This document shows, piece by piece, positions 52,504 through 60,450 of a stretch of 64,000 bases of DNA. Location: assembly GCF_012911895.1 (NCBI RefSeq), contig NZ_JAAXCV010000027.1, positions 124,001 to 188,000 on the forward strand, given 5' to 3'. Both the position numbers and the translations under genes were made by a program. The DNA is from Bacillus sp. RO3 (GTDB lineage: Bacteria; Bacillota; Bacilli; Bacillales; Bacillaceae_B). Numbering within the stretch: position 1 is the stretch's first letter; every line of letters starts with the position of its first letter. Below the pieces are notes generated by a model, which saw only the letters and a program-made list of their open reading frames with translations, did no database searches and was not told the origin of the DNA.

Positions 52504-53601
52504 ATGGCTGAATTAAAATTAGATCACATCCACAAAATTTATGATGGGAAGGTAACGGCAGTTAATGACTTTAACCTTCACATCCAAGATAAAGAATTCA
52601 TTGTATTTGTCGGTCCGTCAGGTTGCGGAAAATCAACTACCCTGCGAATGATTGCAGGACTAGAAGAAATTTCCAAAGGGGACTTCTCCATCGACGGAAA
52701 GCGTGTAAACGATGTGGCTCCAAAAGACCGTGATATCGCCATGGTATTCCAAAACTATGCCCTTTACCCTCATATGAGTGTCTATGATAATATGGCATTC
52801 GGACTGAAATTACGTAAATTTGATAAGCAGGAAATCGACCGCCGTGTACAAGAAGCAGCTAAGATACTTGGTCTTGAAGCTCTTCTTGATCGGAAGCCAA
52901 AAGCATTATCCGGTGGTCAGCGTCAGCGTGTAGCGCTTGGACGTGCCATCGTACGTGATGCGAAAGTATTCTTGATGGATGAGCCTTTATCCAACCTCGA
53001 TGCTAAGCTTCGTGTACAAATGCGTGCAGAAATCGCAAAGCTTCACCAGCGCCTGCAAACTACAACGATTTATGTAACCCATGACCAAACAGAAGCCATG
53101 ACAATGGCAACGCGAATCGTTGTCATGAAAGATGGGGTTATCCAACAAGTCGGTTCACCAAAAGAAGTTTACGATAAGCCTGAAAATGTATTCGTAGGGG
53201 GATTCATCGGTTCACCTGCCATGAACTTCTTCCAAGGTTCCCTTGAAGAAGGTAAATTTGTGATCGGGAAGACCAAGGTATCCATTCCTGAAGGTAAAAT
53301 GAAAGCTCTTCGCGAACAAGGTCATGTTGGTAAGAGTATTACCCTTGGAGTCCGTCCTGAAGATATCCACGATGAGCCATTATTCTTAGATACTGCAGAA
53401 GGAGCCAAAATCATGGCGAAGATCGAAGTATCAGAACTTACAGGTGCAGAAACAATGCTCTACTCTCAATTAGAAGGACAAGAGTTTGTAGCCCGTGTAG
53501 ACTCACGTACAGATATCGCAGCTGGTCAAACAATTGAACTTGCGTTTGATATGAACAAGGCCCACTTCTTTGATGCAGAGACAGAGTCAAGAATTCGATA
53601 A
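52504..53601 (+). CDS. msmX: MsmX-like multi-sugar ABC transporter ATPase
   Basis: 365 residues from ATG 52504, with AAGGAGGAG upstream; a 12-residue in-frame extension has no SD. Walker A VGPSGCGKSTTLR, Q-loop, signature ALSGGQRQRVALGRA, Walker B VFLMDEPLSNLDAKL, His in YVTHDQTEAM, then C-terminal OB/TOBE domain (about 240-365). MsmX/UgpC-type ATPases energise several carbohydrate importers whose own ATPase genes are missing. Codon use is visibly biased towards highly expressed genes. Confidence 0.95.
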   Translation: MAELKLDHIHKIYDGKVTAVNDFNLHIQDKEFIVFVGPSGCGKSTTLRMIAGLEEISKGDFSIDGKRVNDVAPKDRDIAMVFQNYALYPHMSVYDNMAFGLKLRKFDKQEIDRRVQEAAKILGLEALLDRKPKALSGGQRQRVALGRAIVRDAKVFLMDEPLSNLDAKLRVQMRAEIAKLHQRLQTTTIYVTHDQTEAMTMATRIVVMKDGVIQQVGSPKEVYDKPENVFVGGFIGSPAMNFFQGSLEEGKFVIGKTKVSIPEGKMKALREQGHVGKSITLGVRPEDIHDEPLFLDTAEGAKIMAKIEVSELTGAETMLYSQLEGQEFVARVDSRTDIAAGQTIELAFDMNKAHFFDAETESRIR

Positions 53602-53605
53602 TCTT

Positions 53606-53642
53606 AAAAAAAGCCGCACTCATTCATGAGTGCGGCTTTTTC
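53606..53642. terminator. Bidirectional terminator after msmX
   Basis: AAAAGCCGCACTCA and TGAGTGCGGCTTTT arms with loop TTCA. Confidence 0.93.
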
Positions 53643-53644
53643 AA

Positions 53645-53896
53645 TTAAAACTCTGTCAAATCTATACTTTTCCCCTCTTCCTCTCCACATCGAATACATG
53701 TGAATAGATGAAGGCAGGTATCGGAGCAGCTGCTGTTCGGTATGCCGTCCGCTAGTTGCACATGCTGTATGTCCATATATGCGCTGTACTCATCGTAAAA
53801 ATCATAATATCTTCCCTGGTCCGTTGTAGAGTCTCCACATTTACCGCAGAGCCCCCTGTATTCAACGATTCCATTACATAATGCGCAAGCTTTCAT
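53645..53896 (-). CDS. Small multi-CxxC putative zinc protein
   Basis: 83 residues with CALC (4-7), CGKC (17-20), and CSDTCLHLFTCIRCGEEEG near the C-terminus: three CxxC pairs in all, consistent with one or two zinc sites. An aromatic, acidic central part (YYDFYDEYSAYMD) is notable. No family recognised. Weak SD; the regular Cys pattern and adjacent terminator support coding. Confidence 0.65.
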   Translation of the reverse strand: MKACALCNGIVEYRGLCGKCGDSTTDQGRYYDFYDEYSAYMDIQHVQLADGIPNSSCSDTCLHLFTCIRCGEEEGKSIDLTEF

Positions 53897-54015
53897 GCTG
53901 TGTCACCATACTTTCAATCAAAATCATTGTATAGTGTTATCCTTTTTACAAAGACGGTGATTTATGTAGAAAAATTAAAGGGATTTACAAGGAATAAATT
54001 CCCTGTCACCCAGTT

Positions 54016-54044
54016 GAATATAATCCCTCAAAAAAACCATAATA
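54016..54044 (+). promoter_or_regulatory. Putative sigma-G promoter of the SASP gene
   Basis: GAATA (54016-54020), 17-nt spacer, CATAATA (54038-54044), fitting the sigma-G consensus GHATR and CATWHTA. Expected start about 54051, leaving a 137-nt leader before sspB. Confidence 0.75.
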
Positions 54045-54086
54045 CCTAGTAACAAGGAAGCAACAAGCTTTCTCCCCCCCACTCGA

Positions 54087-54154
54087 TGGGTTATACCATG
54101 TCAGATGGTCGCTCATGGAATAGCGTGCTGGTGCAACTCCAGCTGACCCAACCA
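54087..54154 (+). ncRNA. tRNA-like cloverleaf with 3' ACCA in the sspB leader
   Basis: Acceptor stem 54087-54093/54144-54150 (7 bp, one U-G), then U8-A9 (54094-54095), D-like arm 54096-54099/54105-54108 (4 bp, 5-nt loop), anticodon-like arm 54110-54113/54122-54125 (4 bp, 8-nt loop CATGGAAT), 1-nt variable region, T-like arm 54127-54131/54139-54143 (5 bp, 7-nt loop TGCAACT, one base from the common TTCAACT), discriminator A 54151 and CCA 54152-54154. It is 68 nt, shorter than a tRNA (about 76 with CCA) because D loop and variable loop are reduced. A degenerate tRNA or mimic, not a standard tRNA. Confidence 0.55.
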
Positions 54155-54187
54155 AAAAAATTATACATTTTAAGGAGATGACAGACT

Positions 54188-54406
54188 ATGCAACAGCAAC
54201 AATCTCGCAGCAACTCATCTAACCAACTAGTAGCTCCAGGAGCTCAACAAGCAATCGACCAAATGAAGTACGAAATCGCTTCTGAATTTGGCGTACAATT
54301 AGGACCAGATGCAACAGCTCGTGCTAACGGTTCTGTAGGTGGAGAAATCACTAAACGCCTGGTTCAAATGGCTGAACAACAAATCGGTGGCGGGTACCAA
54401 CAATAA
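54188..54406 (+). CDS. sspB: Small acid-soluble spore protein, alpha/beta type
   Basis: 72 residues: [20 protein letters not shown] contains the GPR protease site (E-I-A), and [20 protein letters not shown] the second conserved alpha/beta SASP box. It coats and protects spore DNA and is degraded at germination. Locus (near yheE) matches B. subtilis sspB. SD AAGGAG at 54171-54176 is 11 nt from ATG. A sigma-G promoter lies at 54016-54044 and the leader holds a tRNA-like fold. Confidence 0.95.
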   Translation: MQQQQSRSNSSNQLVAPGAQQAIDQMKYEIASEFGVQLGPDATARANGSVGGEITKRLVQMAEQQIGGGYQQ

Positions 54407-54425
54407 TTGAATAAATGAATGGATC

Positions 54426-54455
54426 AACCCCTGGTCTCTGACTGGGGGTTTTATT
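54426..54455 (+). terminator. Terminator of sspB
   Basis: AACCCC and GGGGTT arms (54426-54431/54445-54450) with inner GTC/GAC, then TTTATTT. Confidence 0.75.
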
Positions 54456-54481
54456 TGTCCTGTATGATCTATCAAAACAAC

Positions 54482-54514
54482 AAAAACCGGCTCACTCTTT
54501 AAGAGCCGGTTTTT
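54482..54514. terminator. Terminator of fumC (bidirectional)
   Basis: AAAAACCGGCTC (54482-54493) and GAGCCGGTTTTT (54503-54514); perfect 12-bp stem. Confidence 0.9.
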
Positions 54515-54517
54515 AGC

Positions 54518-55906
54518 TTATTCCTTATTGTGGACCATATTGGCTGGATTTATCCACAGATCGTATTGCTCTTCGGTAACGTAACCTGATTGAATGGCCG
54601 CTTCTTTTAACGTCAATCCCTTTTGGTGAGCAGTCTTGGCAATCTCTGCTGCTTTCTCATAACCTATATGTGGATTTAATGCCGTCACGAGCATAAGTGA
54701 TCTTTGAACAAACTCGTTAATCACCTCTATATTGGCTTCTATACCATTTACACATTTATCGTTAAATGACTTTATAGCGTCTGTAAGAAGCCGTACGGAT
54801 TGCAGCATATTATAGATGATGACAGGTTTAAAGACATTCAGTTCAAAATTCCCCTGACTTGCCGCAAATCCGATGGCTGCATCATTTCCAAAGACCTGGG
54901 TGACGACCATCGTCACCGCCTCGCTCTGTGTCGGATTCACTTTCCCAGGCATAATCGAACTCCCAGGTTCATTTGCAGGTATCGTAATCTCTCCTATCCC
55001 GCTTCTCGGTCCACTGGCTAACCATCTCACATCATTCGCTATTTTCATTAAATCTGCCGCTAATGCTTTAACTGCACCATGTACATATACCACTTCATCA
55101 TGAGACGTCAAGGCATGAAATTTATTATCAGATGAAATAAACTTGATGCCAGTTTGCGTTTCTAATTGTTTAGCCACCTTGTCACCGAATTCAGGATCGG
55201 CATTTATCCCTGTCCCAACAGCGGTCCCCCCGATTGCCAGATTGACTAAACGCTGGACACTTTCTCTCAGCATACTATAGGACCTTTCCATCATGGCCCT
55301 CCAGCCGCTGACTTCCTGACCCAGTGTCAACGGGGTGGCATCTTGAAGATGGGTACGGCCAATTTTGATGATATCAGTGAATTGGTCCTCTTTTTCTTTA
55401 AGTGTGGCAGTAAATTCCTGAAGGACGGGAAAAAGCTTTGATTCGATTTCCTGGTATGCAGCAATGTGCATAGCGGTCGGGAATGTATCATTTGAACTTT
55501 GGGACATATTCACATCATCATTGGGATGTACCTTTTCCTCAACGCCATTTTCCCGAAGGATCTCATTGGCACGATAAGCGATAACTTCATTGACATTCAT
55601 ATTGGATTGAGTTCCACTGCCAGTCTGCCATACAACGAGGGGAAAATGTTCATCCCATTTTCCTTCAAGGATTTCTACACATGCCTGACCAATGGCATCC
55701 TTCTTTGCTTTTGAAAGCTTTCCAAGTGAGTGGTTGACGACTGATGCCGCTTTCTTTAACTGCGCGAAGGCGTATGTAACTTCTATGGGCATTTTCTCTG
55801 TACCGATCTGGAAATTTTCTTTACTTCTCTGCGTCTGCGCACCCCAGTACTTTTCCTTTGGCACTCTCATTTCTCCGATTGTATCACGTTCGATCCGATA
55901 GTCCAT
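54518..55906 (-). CDS. fumC: Class II fumarate hydratase FumC (CitG)
   Basis: 462 residues, standard length. Converts fumarate and malate in the TCA cycle as a cytoplasmic homotetramer. Signatures: [43 protein letters not shown] (catalytic His), and [15 protein letters not shown] (superfamily loop with catalytic Ser). Monocistronic; not at this locus in B. subtilis. Confidence 0.97.
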   Translation of the reverse strand: MDYRIERDTIGEMRVPKEKYWGAQTQRSKENFQIGTEKMPIEVTYAFAQLKKAASVVNHSLGKLSKAKKDAIGQACVEILEGKWDEHFPLVVWQTGSGTQSNMNVNEVIAYRANEILRENGVEEKVHPNDDVNMSQSSNDTFPTAMHIAAYQEIESKLFPVLQEFTATLKEKEDQFTDIIKIGRTHLQDATPLTLGQEVSGWRAMMERSYSMLRESVQRLVNLAIGGTAVGTGINADPEFGDKVAKQLETQTGIKFISSDNKFHALTSHDEVVYVHGAVKALAADLMKIANDVRWLASGPRSGIGEITIPANEPGSSIMPGKVNPTQSEAVTMVVTQVFGNDAAIGFAASQGNFELNVFKPVIIYNMLQSVRLLTDAIKSFNDKCVNGIEANIEVINEFVQRSLMLVTALNPHIGYEKAAEIAKTAHQKGLTLKEAAIQSGYVTEEQYDLWINPANMVHNKE

Positions 55907-56035
55907 TCTGGTTCCTCCCTTTTACGATTCATCTATTACCATATTTCCACTAATCCAGTTGATCTAACCTATTTTTGAAAAGATTATGATATCCCTCTTT
56001 ATTTATTCTTTAATCCTTCAAAAAGACACTTAAAA

Positions 56036-56175
56036 GGGCTCTTTTCGTAAACATTGTTGCTATTCTAAAGAAGAAAGTAAAGGTTGATTTCCCCTTCAGG
56101 ATGCTTGCTTTCCGAGGGGGGGACTTGCGGTAAACCTCATCAGGCGTTTCTCTGTGGGGAACTTTCGAAAAGACC
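56036..56175. repeat. 140-bp MITE-like dispersed repeat with terminal inverted repeats
   Basis: Left end GG-C-TCTTTTCG-T-AAA (56037-56051) is the imperfect inverse of right end TTTCGAAAAGA-C-C (56163-56175). The inside begins GTTGATTTCC (56073) and has GCTTTCCGAGGGGGG, which from memory resembles a common dispersed Bacillaceae repeat. No ORF. Confidence 0.55.
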
Positions 56176-56181
56176 GATTAA

Positions 56182-56217
56182 AAAAAGATGAATGAGCAAG
56201 TGCCCATCCATCTTTTT
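56182..56217 (-). terminator. Terminator of tcyABC
   Basis: AAAAAGATG (56182-56190) and CATCTTTTT (56209-56217), extended to 13 bp by ATG/CAT pairs; follows the tcyC stop. Confidence 0.8.
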
Positions 56218-56221
56218 AAGT

Positions 56222-56962
56222 CTATTGAATTAAATTAAGGAACTGTTTCGTACGTTCATTCTCAGGGGTTTCAAAGACTTGCTGGGGCGTGCCTTCTTCA
56301 ACGATATAACCGCCGTCCATAAAAATGACTTTATCGGCGGCTTCTTTGGCGAATCGCATCTCATGTGTAACCACCACCATGGTCATTCCTTCCTCTGCAA
56401 GATCCTTCATGACCTTCAGGACGTCTCCCACAAGTTCGGGATCGAGTGCTGACGTAGGCTCATCGAAAAGCATGACTTCCGGCTCGATTGCCAATGCCCG
56501 TGCAATACCGACCCTTTGCTGCTGTCCACCTGAAAGCTGGAATGGATAGTAGTCCACTTTGTCTCCCAGACCTACTTTTTCCAGAAGCCGAATGGCTTTC
56601 TTCCTTGTTTCGTCCCTGTTTCGTCTTTGTACGACAGTCGGTCCTTCCATAACATTTTCCAATGCCGTCATATGGGGAAAAAGATTATAATTCTGGAACA
56701 CCATGCCCGTTTTTCGTCTAAGCTTAATGAGCTCCTGTTTGGATAATTTCTTATTAAAATCAACGGAAGTCCCGGCAATCGAAACCTTTCCTTCATTAGG
56801 GATTTCAAGGGCATTCAAACAGCGCAGGAAAGTCGTTTTCCCTGAACCCGAAGGTCCGATCAGAACGATGACCTGTCCCTTATCGACCTCGACATTCATC
56901 CCCTTTAATACTTCTAATTGATCAAACCTTTTCGTTAAACCTTTGATGGAAATCATATTCAA
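56222..56962 (-). CDS. tcyC: Cystine ABC transporter ATPase TcyC
   Basis: 246 residues. Walker [14 protein letters not shown], signature [15 protein letters not shown], Walker [14 protein letters not shown], switch [11 protein letters not shown]: polar amino-acid uptake ATPase. Third gene of a binding protein-permease-ATPase set whose binding protein closely resembles TcyA. 12-nt gap to tcyB. Confidence 0.9.
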   Translation of the reverse strand: MNMISIKGLTKRFDQLEVLKGMNVEVDKGQVIVLIGPSGSGKTTFLRCLNALEIPNEGKVSIAGTSVDFNKKLSKQELIKLRRKTGMVFQNYNLFPHMTALENVMEGPTVVQRRNRDETRKKAIRLLEKVGLGDKVDYYPFQLSGGQQQRVGIARALAIEPEVMLFDEPTSALDPELVGDVLKVMKDLAEEGMTMVVVTHEMRFAKEAADKVIFMDGGYIVEEGTPQQVFETPENERTKQFLNLIQ

Positions 56963-56974
56963 TCTCCTTTATTA

Positions 56975-57670
56975 TTACTTGGCGATATATCGATCAAGGC
57001 GAGTCTCTATTCGCCCTTGAATGATGGATAGAATAAAGCAAATGATCCAGTACAACAAGGCTGCCTCCATGTACATAAGCAGGAATTCATAGTTGGTCGC
57101 AGCAATCTCCTGTGCTTTCCTAAACATTTCAGTTACGAGAATCAATGAAGCAAGTGAGGTATCCTTCACCAAACTGATAAATGAGTTTGATAGAGGAGGG
57201 ATGGATACCCTGGTTGCCTGTGGCAGGATGATTCTTTTCAAAGCCTGGGAATACGTCATGCCGATCGAATACCCTGCTTCCCATTGCCCTTTAGGAATGG
57301 ATTGAATCGCTGCACGGACGATTTCCGAGGAGTATGCGCCTTTATTTAATGAGAATGCAATGACGGCGGACGGGAAAGGATCAAATTTGACCCCAAGTGT
57401 CGGTAACCCATAGAATATAATGAATAGCTGAACGAGTAAAGGTGTTCCCCTGATTGCCGATACATAAAACCTGGCAATTCCTCTTAGAATCGAAATGTTG
57501 GATAACCGGGCAAGTGCAGTCAATACGGCCAATATCATACCTAAAGCAAAAGAAATGAGCGTTAGAGGGATAGAATAGTACAAAGCCCCCTCTAGCATTG
57601 GAAGCAGGGAGCTTTGTAAAATATCGATCATTGCTTCAGGATCCTGATAGATGCTATTTAGGAGATACAT
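56975..57670 (-). CDS. tcyB: Cystine ABC transporter permease TcyB
   Basis: 231 residues, HisM/GlnP-type permease with about five helices and the EAA loop [22 protein letters not shown]. Start ATG 57670 overlaps the tcyA end by 17 nt. Works with TcyA and TcyC for cystine import. Confidence 0.9.
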   Translation of the reverse strand: MYLLNSIYQDPEAMIDILQSSLLPMLEGALYYSIPLTLISFALGMILAVLTALARLSNISILRGIARFYVSAIRGTPLLVQLFIIFYGLPTLGVKFDPFPSAVIAFSLNKGAYSSEIVRAAIQSIPKGQWEAGYSIGMTYSQALKRIILPQATRVSIPPLSNSFISLVKDTSLASLILVTEMFRKAQEIAATNYEFLLMYMEAALLYWIICFILSIIQGRIETRLDRYIAK

Positions 57671-58478
57671 CTTCTCCGAACCACTTCTCGGAAATCTCTT
57701 TATACGTACCGTCCTCCATCATTTCCTCTAACGCTTTGTTCACTTCTTCAACGAGTTTTTCATTTCCTTTACGGAACATCAGGCCGCTTTGTCCGGCTTC
57801 TTCTGCTTCAGCAGCAATTTTGACATTCGCGTTCGGCTGTTTCTTTAAGTAATCCAGAATAGAAATCTTATCATTGACCGTTACATCCACTCTTCCCTGC
57901 TCCAATAATTGGATCGATTGAGACAGGCCTTCTACACCTTGGATTTCTGCACCGTTTTCTTCAGCGATGTCACGGTAGTTACTTGTCAGAGATTGAGCTG
58001 AAGTCAACCCTTTAATGTCCTCGAAAGATGTAACATCTTTGTTATCTTTAGATACAACCACTACAGCACTTGATTCAATATAAGGATTAGAGAAATCATA
58101 TTTCTCCAGTCTGTCCTCACGGATACCAACCTGGTTGGCGATCACATCGAATCGTTTTGAATTCAATCCCTCAAACATGGCATCCCATTGAGTCTCTTGG
58201 AATTTAGCTTCAACACCAAGGCGTTTGGCCACTTCACGGGCAATTTCCACATCAAATCCTGTTAATTCCCCGGATTCGTCGTGGAATGTGAAAGGAGGAT
58301 ATGTACCTTCAGTACCAACCAGTAGTTCCCCTTCTTCCATGACTTGATCGTAAAGTGATGTTTCAGAGCTTTCTTTTGAATCACCATTGGATTCCTCTTT
58401 ATCTTTAGATTGACCACATGCTGCTAATACCATGGATAAAGTTATTAGCAAGATGATGGATAATTTCCACTTTTTCAT
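57654..58478 (-). CDS. tcyA: Cystine-binding lipoprotein TcyA
   Basis: 274 residues. Signal peptide and lipobox VLAAC (Cys about 21), then a type II periplasmic-binding-protein fold: [63 protein letters not shown]. These stretches are close to B. subtilis TcyA (YckK), so cystine is the most likely ligand. First gene of tcyA-tcyB-tcyC with a good promoter at 58526-58554. Confidence 0.92.
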   Translation of the reverse strand: MKKWKLSIILLITLSMVLAACGQSKDKEESNGDSKESSETSLYDQVMEEGELLVGTEGTYPPFTFHDESGELTGFDVEIAREVAKRLGVEAKFQETQWDAMFEGLNSKRFDVIANQVGIREDRLEKYDFSNPYIESSAVVVVSKDNKDVTSFEDIKGLTSAQSLTSNYRDIAEENGAEIQGVEGLSQSIQLLEQGRVDVTVNDKISILDYLKKQPNANVKIAAEAEEAGQSGLMFRKGNEKLVEEVNKALEEMMEDGTYKEISEKWFGEDVSPK

Positions 58479-58525
58479 CGTATAACCCCCACTATTCTTA
58501 TCGGATTTAATTAACTACGATTGTC

Positions 58526-58554
58526 ATCATAAAACGATACAAGGAATAAGTCAA
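58526..58554 (-). promoter_or_regulatory. Sigma-A promoter of tcyABC
   Basis: Minus strand TTGACT (58554-58549), 17-bp spacer, TATGAT (58531-58526), 48 bp from the tcyA start. A CymR box could not be assigned with confidence. Confidence 0.75.
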
Positions 58555-58682
58555 CACAAAAGTTCTCAATTCGAGATTTTTCTTTCCTGCCCTTTGTAGT
58601 ATGTAACCAGTGATGGCTAATCATGTAAATTTTCAGGAATTTGCGGTACACTATTCCAAACAGTCACTAGGAGGGCATATGT

Positions 58683-59285
58683 ATGAAGATTGCATTATTT
58701 GGAAGCACAGGACGAGTGGGTTCAGTCGTCTTTCAACAAGCACGGACGGCACATGAAGTGATCAGGCTAATGCGCACGGACAAAGGTGCGACAGATCATG
58801 ATATAGTGGGGGATGTCCTGAACGAACCTGATGTGATGAGAACGATTGAAGGGTGTGATGCCGTGATCAGCTGCCTGAATACAGATAAAGAGGATGTACT
58901 TTCAAGAAGCATGCCACTCCTGTTAAAAGCGATGAGGCATCATGGAGTGAAGCGGATCATCACATGTGGAACTGCAGGTATCCTGCAGGCACGGAAGGAT
59001 TCACGTTTATACCGGTTCCAATCAGATGAATCAAAGCGGAGAAGCACCACTGCCGCTGAGGACCATTTAAAAGCTTTTTTCATCTTACAAGCATCAGAAA
59101 TGGATTGGACGATTGTTTGTCCTACCTATTTACCTGATGGTGAGAGAATTGGGGTGTACCGGACAGAAAAGGATATTCTACCACAGGGAGGTAAAAGCAT
59201 TTCCATCTATGACACCGGGGATTTTATGTATAAACAACTGTCTGATGACACTTACAGCAGAAGTCGAGTGGGGATAAGTTATTGA
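58683..59285 (+). CDS. NAD(P)-binding Rossmann-fold protein (NmrA/SDR-like)
   Basis: 200 residues. N-terminal MKIALFGSTGRVGSVV is the GxxGxxG dinucleotide motif; CDAVISCLNTD and VKRIITCGTAGI are the following strands; DWTIVCPTYLPDGERIG is the atypical-SDR NAD(P)H-binding pattern. No Tyr-x-x-x-Lys catalytic pair is evident. Probably a reductase or sensor; substrate unknown. SD TAGGAGGG; single gene. Confidence 0.82.
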   Translation: MKIALFGSTGRVGSVVFQQARTAHEVIRLMRTDKGATDHDIVGDVLNEPDVMRTIEGCDAVISCLNTDKEDVLSRSMPLLLKAMRHHGVKRIITCGTAGILQARKDSRLYRFQSDESKRRSTTAAEDHLKAFFILQASEMDWTIVCPTYLPDGERIGVYRTEKDILPQGGKSISIYDTGDFMYKQLSDDTYSRSRVGISY

Positions 59286-59293
59286 AGGCTACA

Positions 59294-59321
59294 TAAAAAA
59301 GGGACAGTGTAAACTGTCCCT
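59294..59321. terminator. Bidirectional terminator between the SDR-like gene and the MltG-like gene
   Basis: AGGGACAGT and ACTGTCCCT arms, loop GTAA region, with AAAAAA on the left (T-run for the minus strand). Confidence 0.85.
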
Positions 59322-59330
59322 ACGCCCTTA

Positions 59331-59825
59331 TTATTTAAAGATCGTCGCAATGATTTCTTCCGTTGTCATACCGCTTTCCACTTCAAAAGTCCCTGGTCGC
59401 AATTCATTTTCAAGTCCACGGTTCTCTACTTCTTTGTAAAAGTCCAGACCACTTTTAATGATGTTGGCATTCTCCAGTGCATTCCCCACATCGATGCTGG
59501 TCATTCCGCTTGAGACCGTCAACATCGTGCGGTAAACCACATCAGTTTCGTTTTTCTGCTCTTTTTTATCTTCTGTTTTTGCTGCCTGTTTCTCGTTCAT
59601 ACGTGCAAGCTGCTTATCCCATTCATCTTTTGTATGTATGACAAAACCTTGGGAAGTCAGTTGGTCGACCATTTCTTCTTGTGAAAGTTTTTCTTTTTTT
59701 ACGGTCTCTTCTCCCCCTGTACTCTTCGCTTCAGACGGTCCGAACATATATACCCCACCTATTAAGGACGTTGAGATTAAGAGACCTGCCGCAAAACTGC
59801 GCAATGAATTAGGTGTCACTCTCAT
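59331..59825 (-). CDS. Membrane-anchored protein with MltG-type LysM-like domain, no catalytic domain
   Basis: 164 residues. N-terminal helix (about 9-29), a charged linker (about 35-95), and a C-terminal domain SGMTSIDVGNALENANIIKS, LRPGTFEVESGMTTEEIIAT that resembles the LysM-like substrate-binding domain of YceG/MltG endolytic transglycosylases. The catalytic YceG domain is absent. Its ATG overlaps the stop of the upstream gene (ATGA), so the pair is co-translated. Role unknown, perhaps at the cell wall. Confidence 0.68.
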   Translation of the reverse strand: MRVTPNSLRSFAAGLLISTSLIGGVYMFGPSEAKSTGGEETVKKEKLSQEEMVDQLTSQGFVIHTKDEWDKQLARMNEKQAAKTEDKKEQKNETDVVYRTMLTVSSGMTSIDVGNALENANIIKSGLDFYKEVENRGLENELRPGTFEVESGMTTEEIIATIFK

Positions 59826-60202
59826 TGTGCTACTAAGCCCCTTTCAGCTTTCCCCGTTTTGTAAGGTGCAAGCATACGGTCCACATCATGTGGTGGGACT
59901 TGTTTTTTGGTTGCAATGCTCTCGATTGAATAGCCTCGCTTATGCATGTCCAGCATGTCGCGGAGCAAAAGCCGTTCCTCTGAAGCAGCTGGTGCAGCCC
60001 CTGACTGCTGCGCTGTAATTTCTGCATCCAGTTGCATATTACGTAATTGTTTCTCGAGTTCATGTACTTCATTCAATACTGAAATGGAAACATGCTCTAT
60101 CTGTTGCTCAAGTTGTGAGTTGGATTGTGTCGTTTTTACAAACGATAAAATGAGCAGCACAACTGCTGTACCAAATAAAATGGCGATTACCCATCCCATC
60201 AT
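59822..60202 (-). CDS. Membrane-anchored coiled-coil protein, unknown
   Basis: 126 residues. N-terminal helix MMGWVIAILFGTAVVLLILS, coiled coil about 27-62 (QLEQQIEHVSISVLNEVHEL), and a C-terminal helical segment LHKRG-like DMHKRGYSIESIATKKQVPP that looks like a small HTH. No named family recognised. First gene of a two-gene unit with the MltG-like protein. Confidence 0.65.
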   Translation of the reverse strand: MMGWVIAILFGTAVVLLILSFVKTTQSNSQLEQQIEHVSISVLNEVHELEKQLRNMQLDAEITAQQSGAAPAASEERLLLRDMLDMHKRGYSIESIATKKQVPPHDVDRMLAPYKTGKAERGLVAQ

Positions 60203-60411
60203 AGGTTCCTCCCTTTATATAACTTTTTAATCAATTAAATTATACATTGATAAAGGGGGAAATTCGATTTAAAACGACAAAATAAAACAAAAGTCCTGTT
60301 TTACTAACAGAATCTTGTATGATTCATCATTCTATTGGATGGAACAAAGCAGCTCATTCATTTTCACGATAAACCTTTAATCCACGTTATAAAGCCTTGG
60401 GATATACAAAG

Positions 60412-60446
60412 AAAAGGCATCCGACTTAAATCGTCAGATGCCTTCA
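60412..60446 (-). terminator. Terminator of bmrCD
   Basis: AAGGCATC-C-GAC and GTC-A-GATGCCTT arms (60414-60425/60433-60444); T-rich on the minus strand. Confidence 0.8.
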
Positions 60447-60450
60447 TTCA

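Larger units (their letters stand above)
55907..56221. other. 315-bp spacer fumC-tcyC holding a MITE-like repeat
   Basis: Besides the fumC upstream region (55907-56035), the spacer contains a 140-bp element with inverted ends (56036-56175) and the tcy operon terminator (56182-56217). No gene seen. Confidence 0.6.

Noticed and set aside
54087-54154. Calling the cloverleaf a functional tRNA-Ser(GGA)
   Set aside because: Loops are too short, the anticodon arm has 4 bp and an odd loop, and the serine long variable arm is missing; kept only as tRNA-like.
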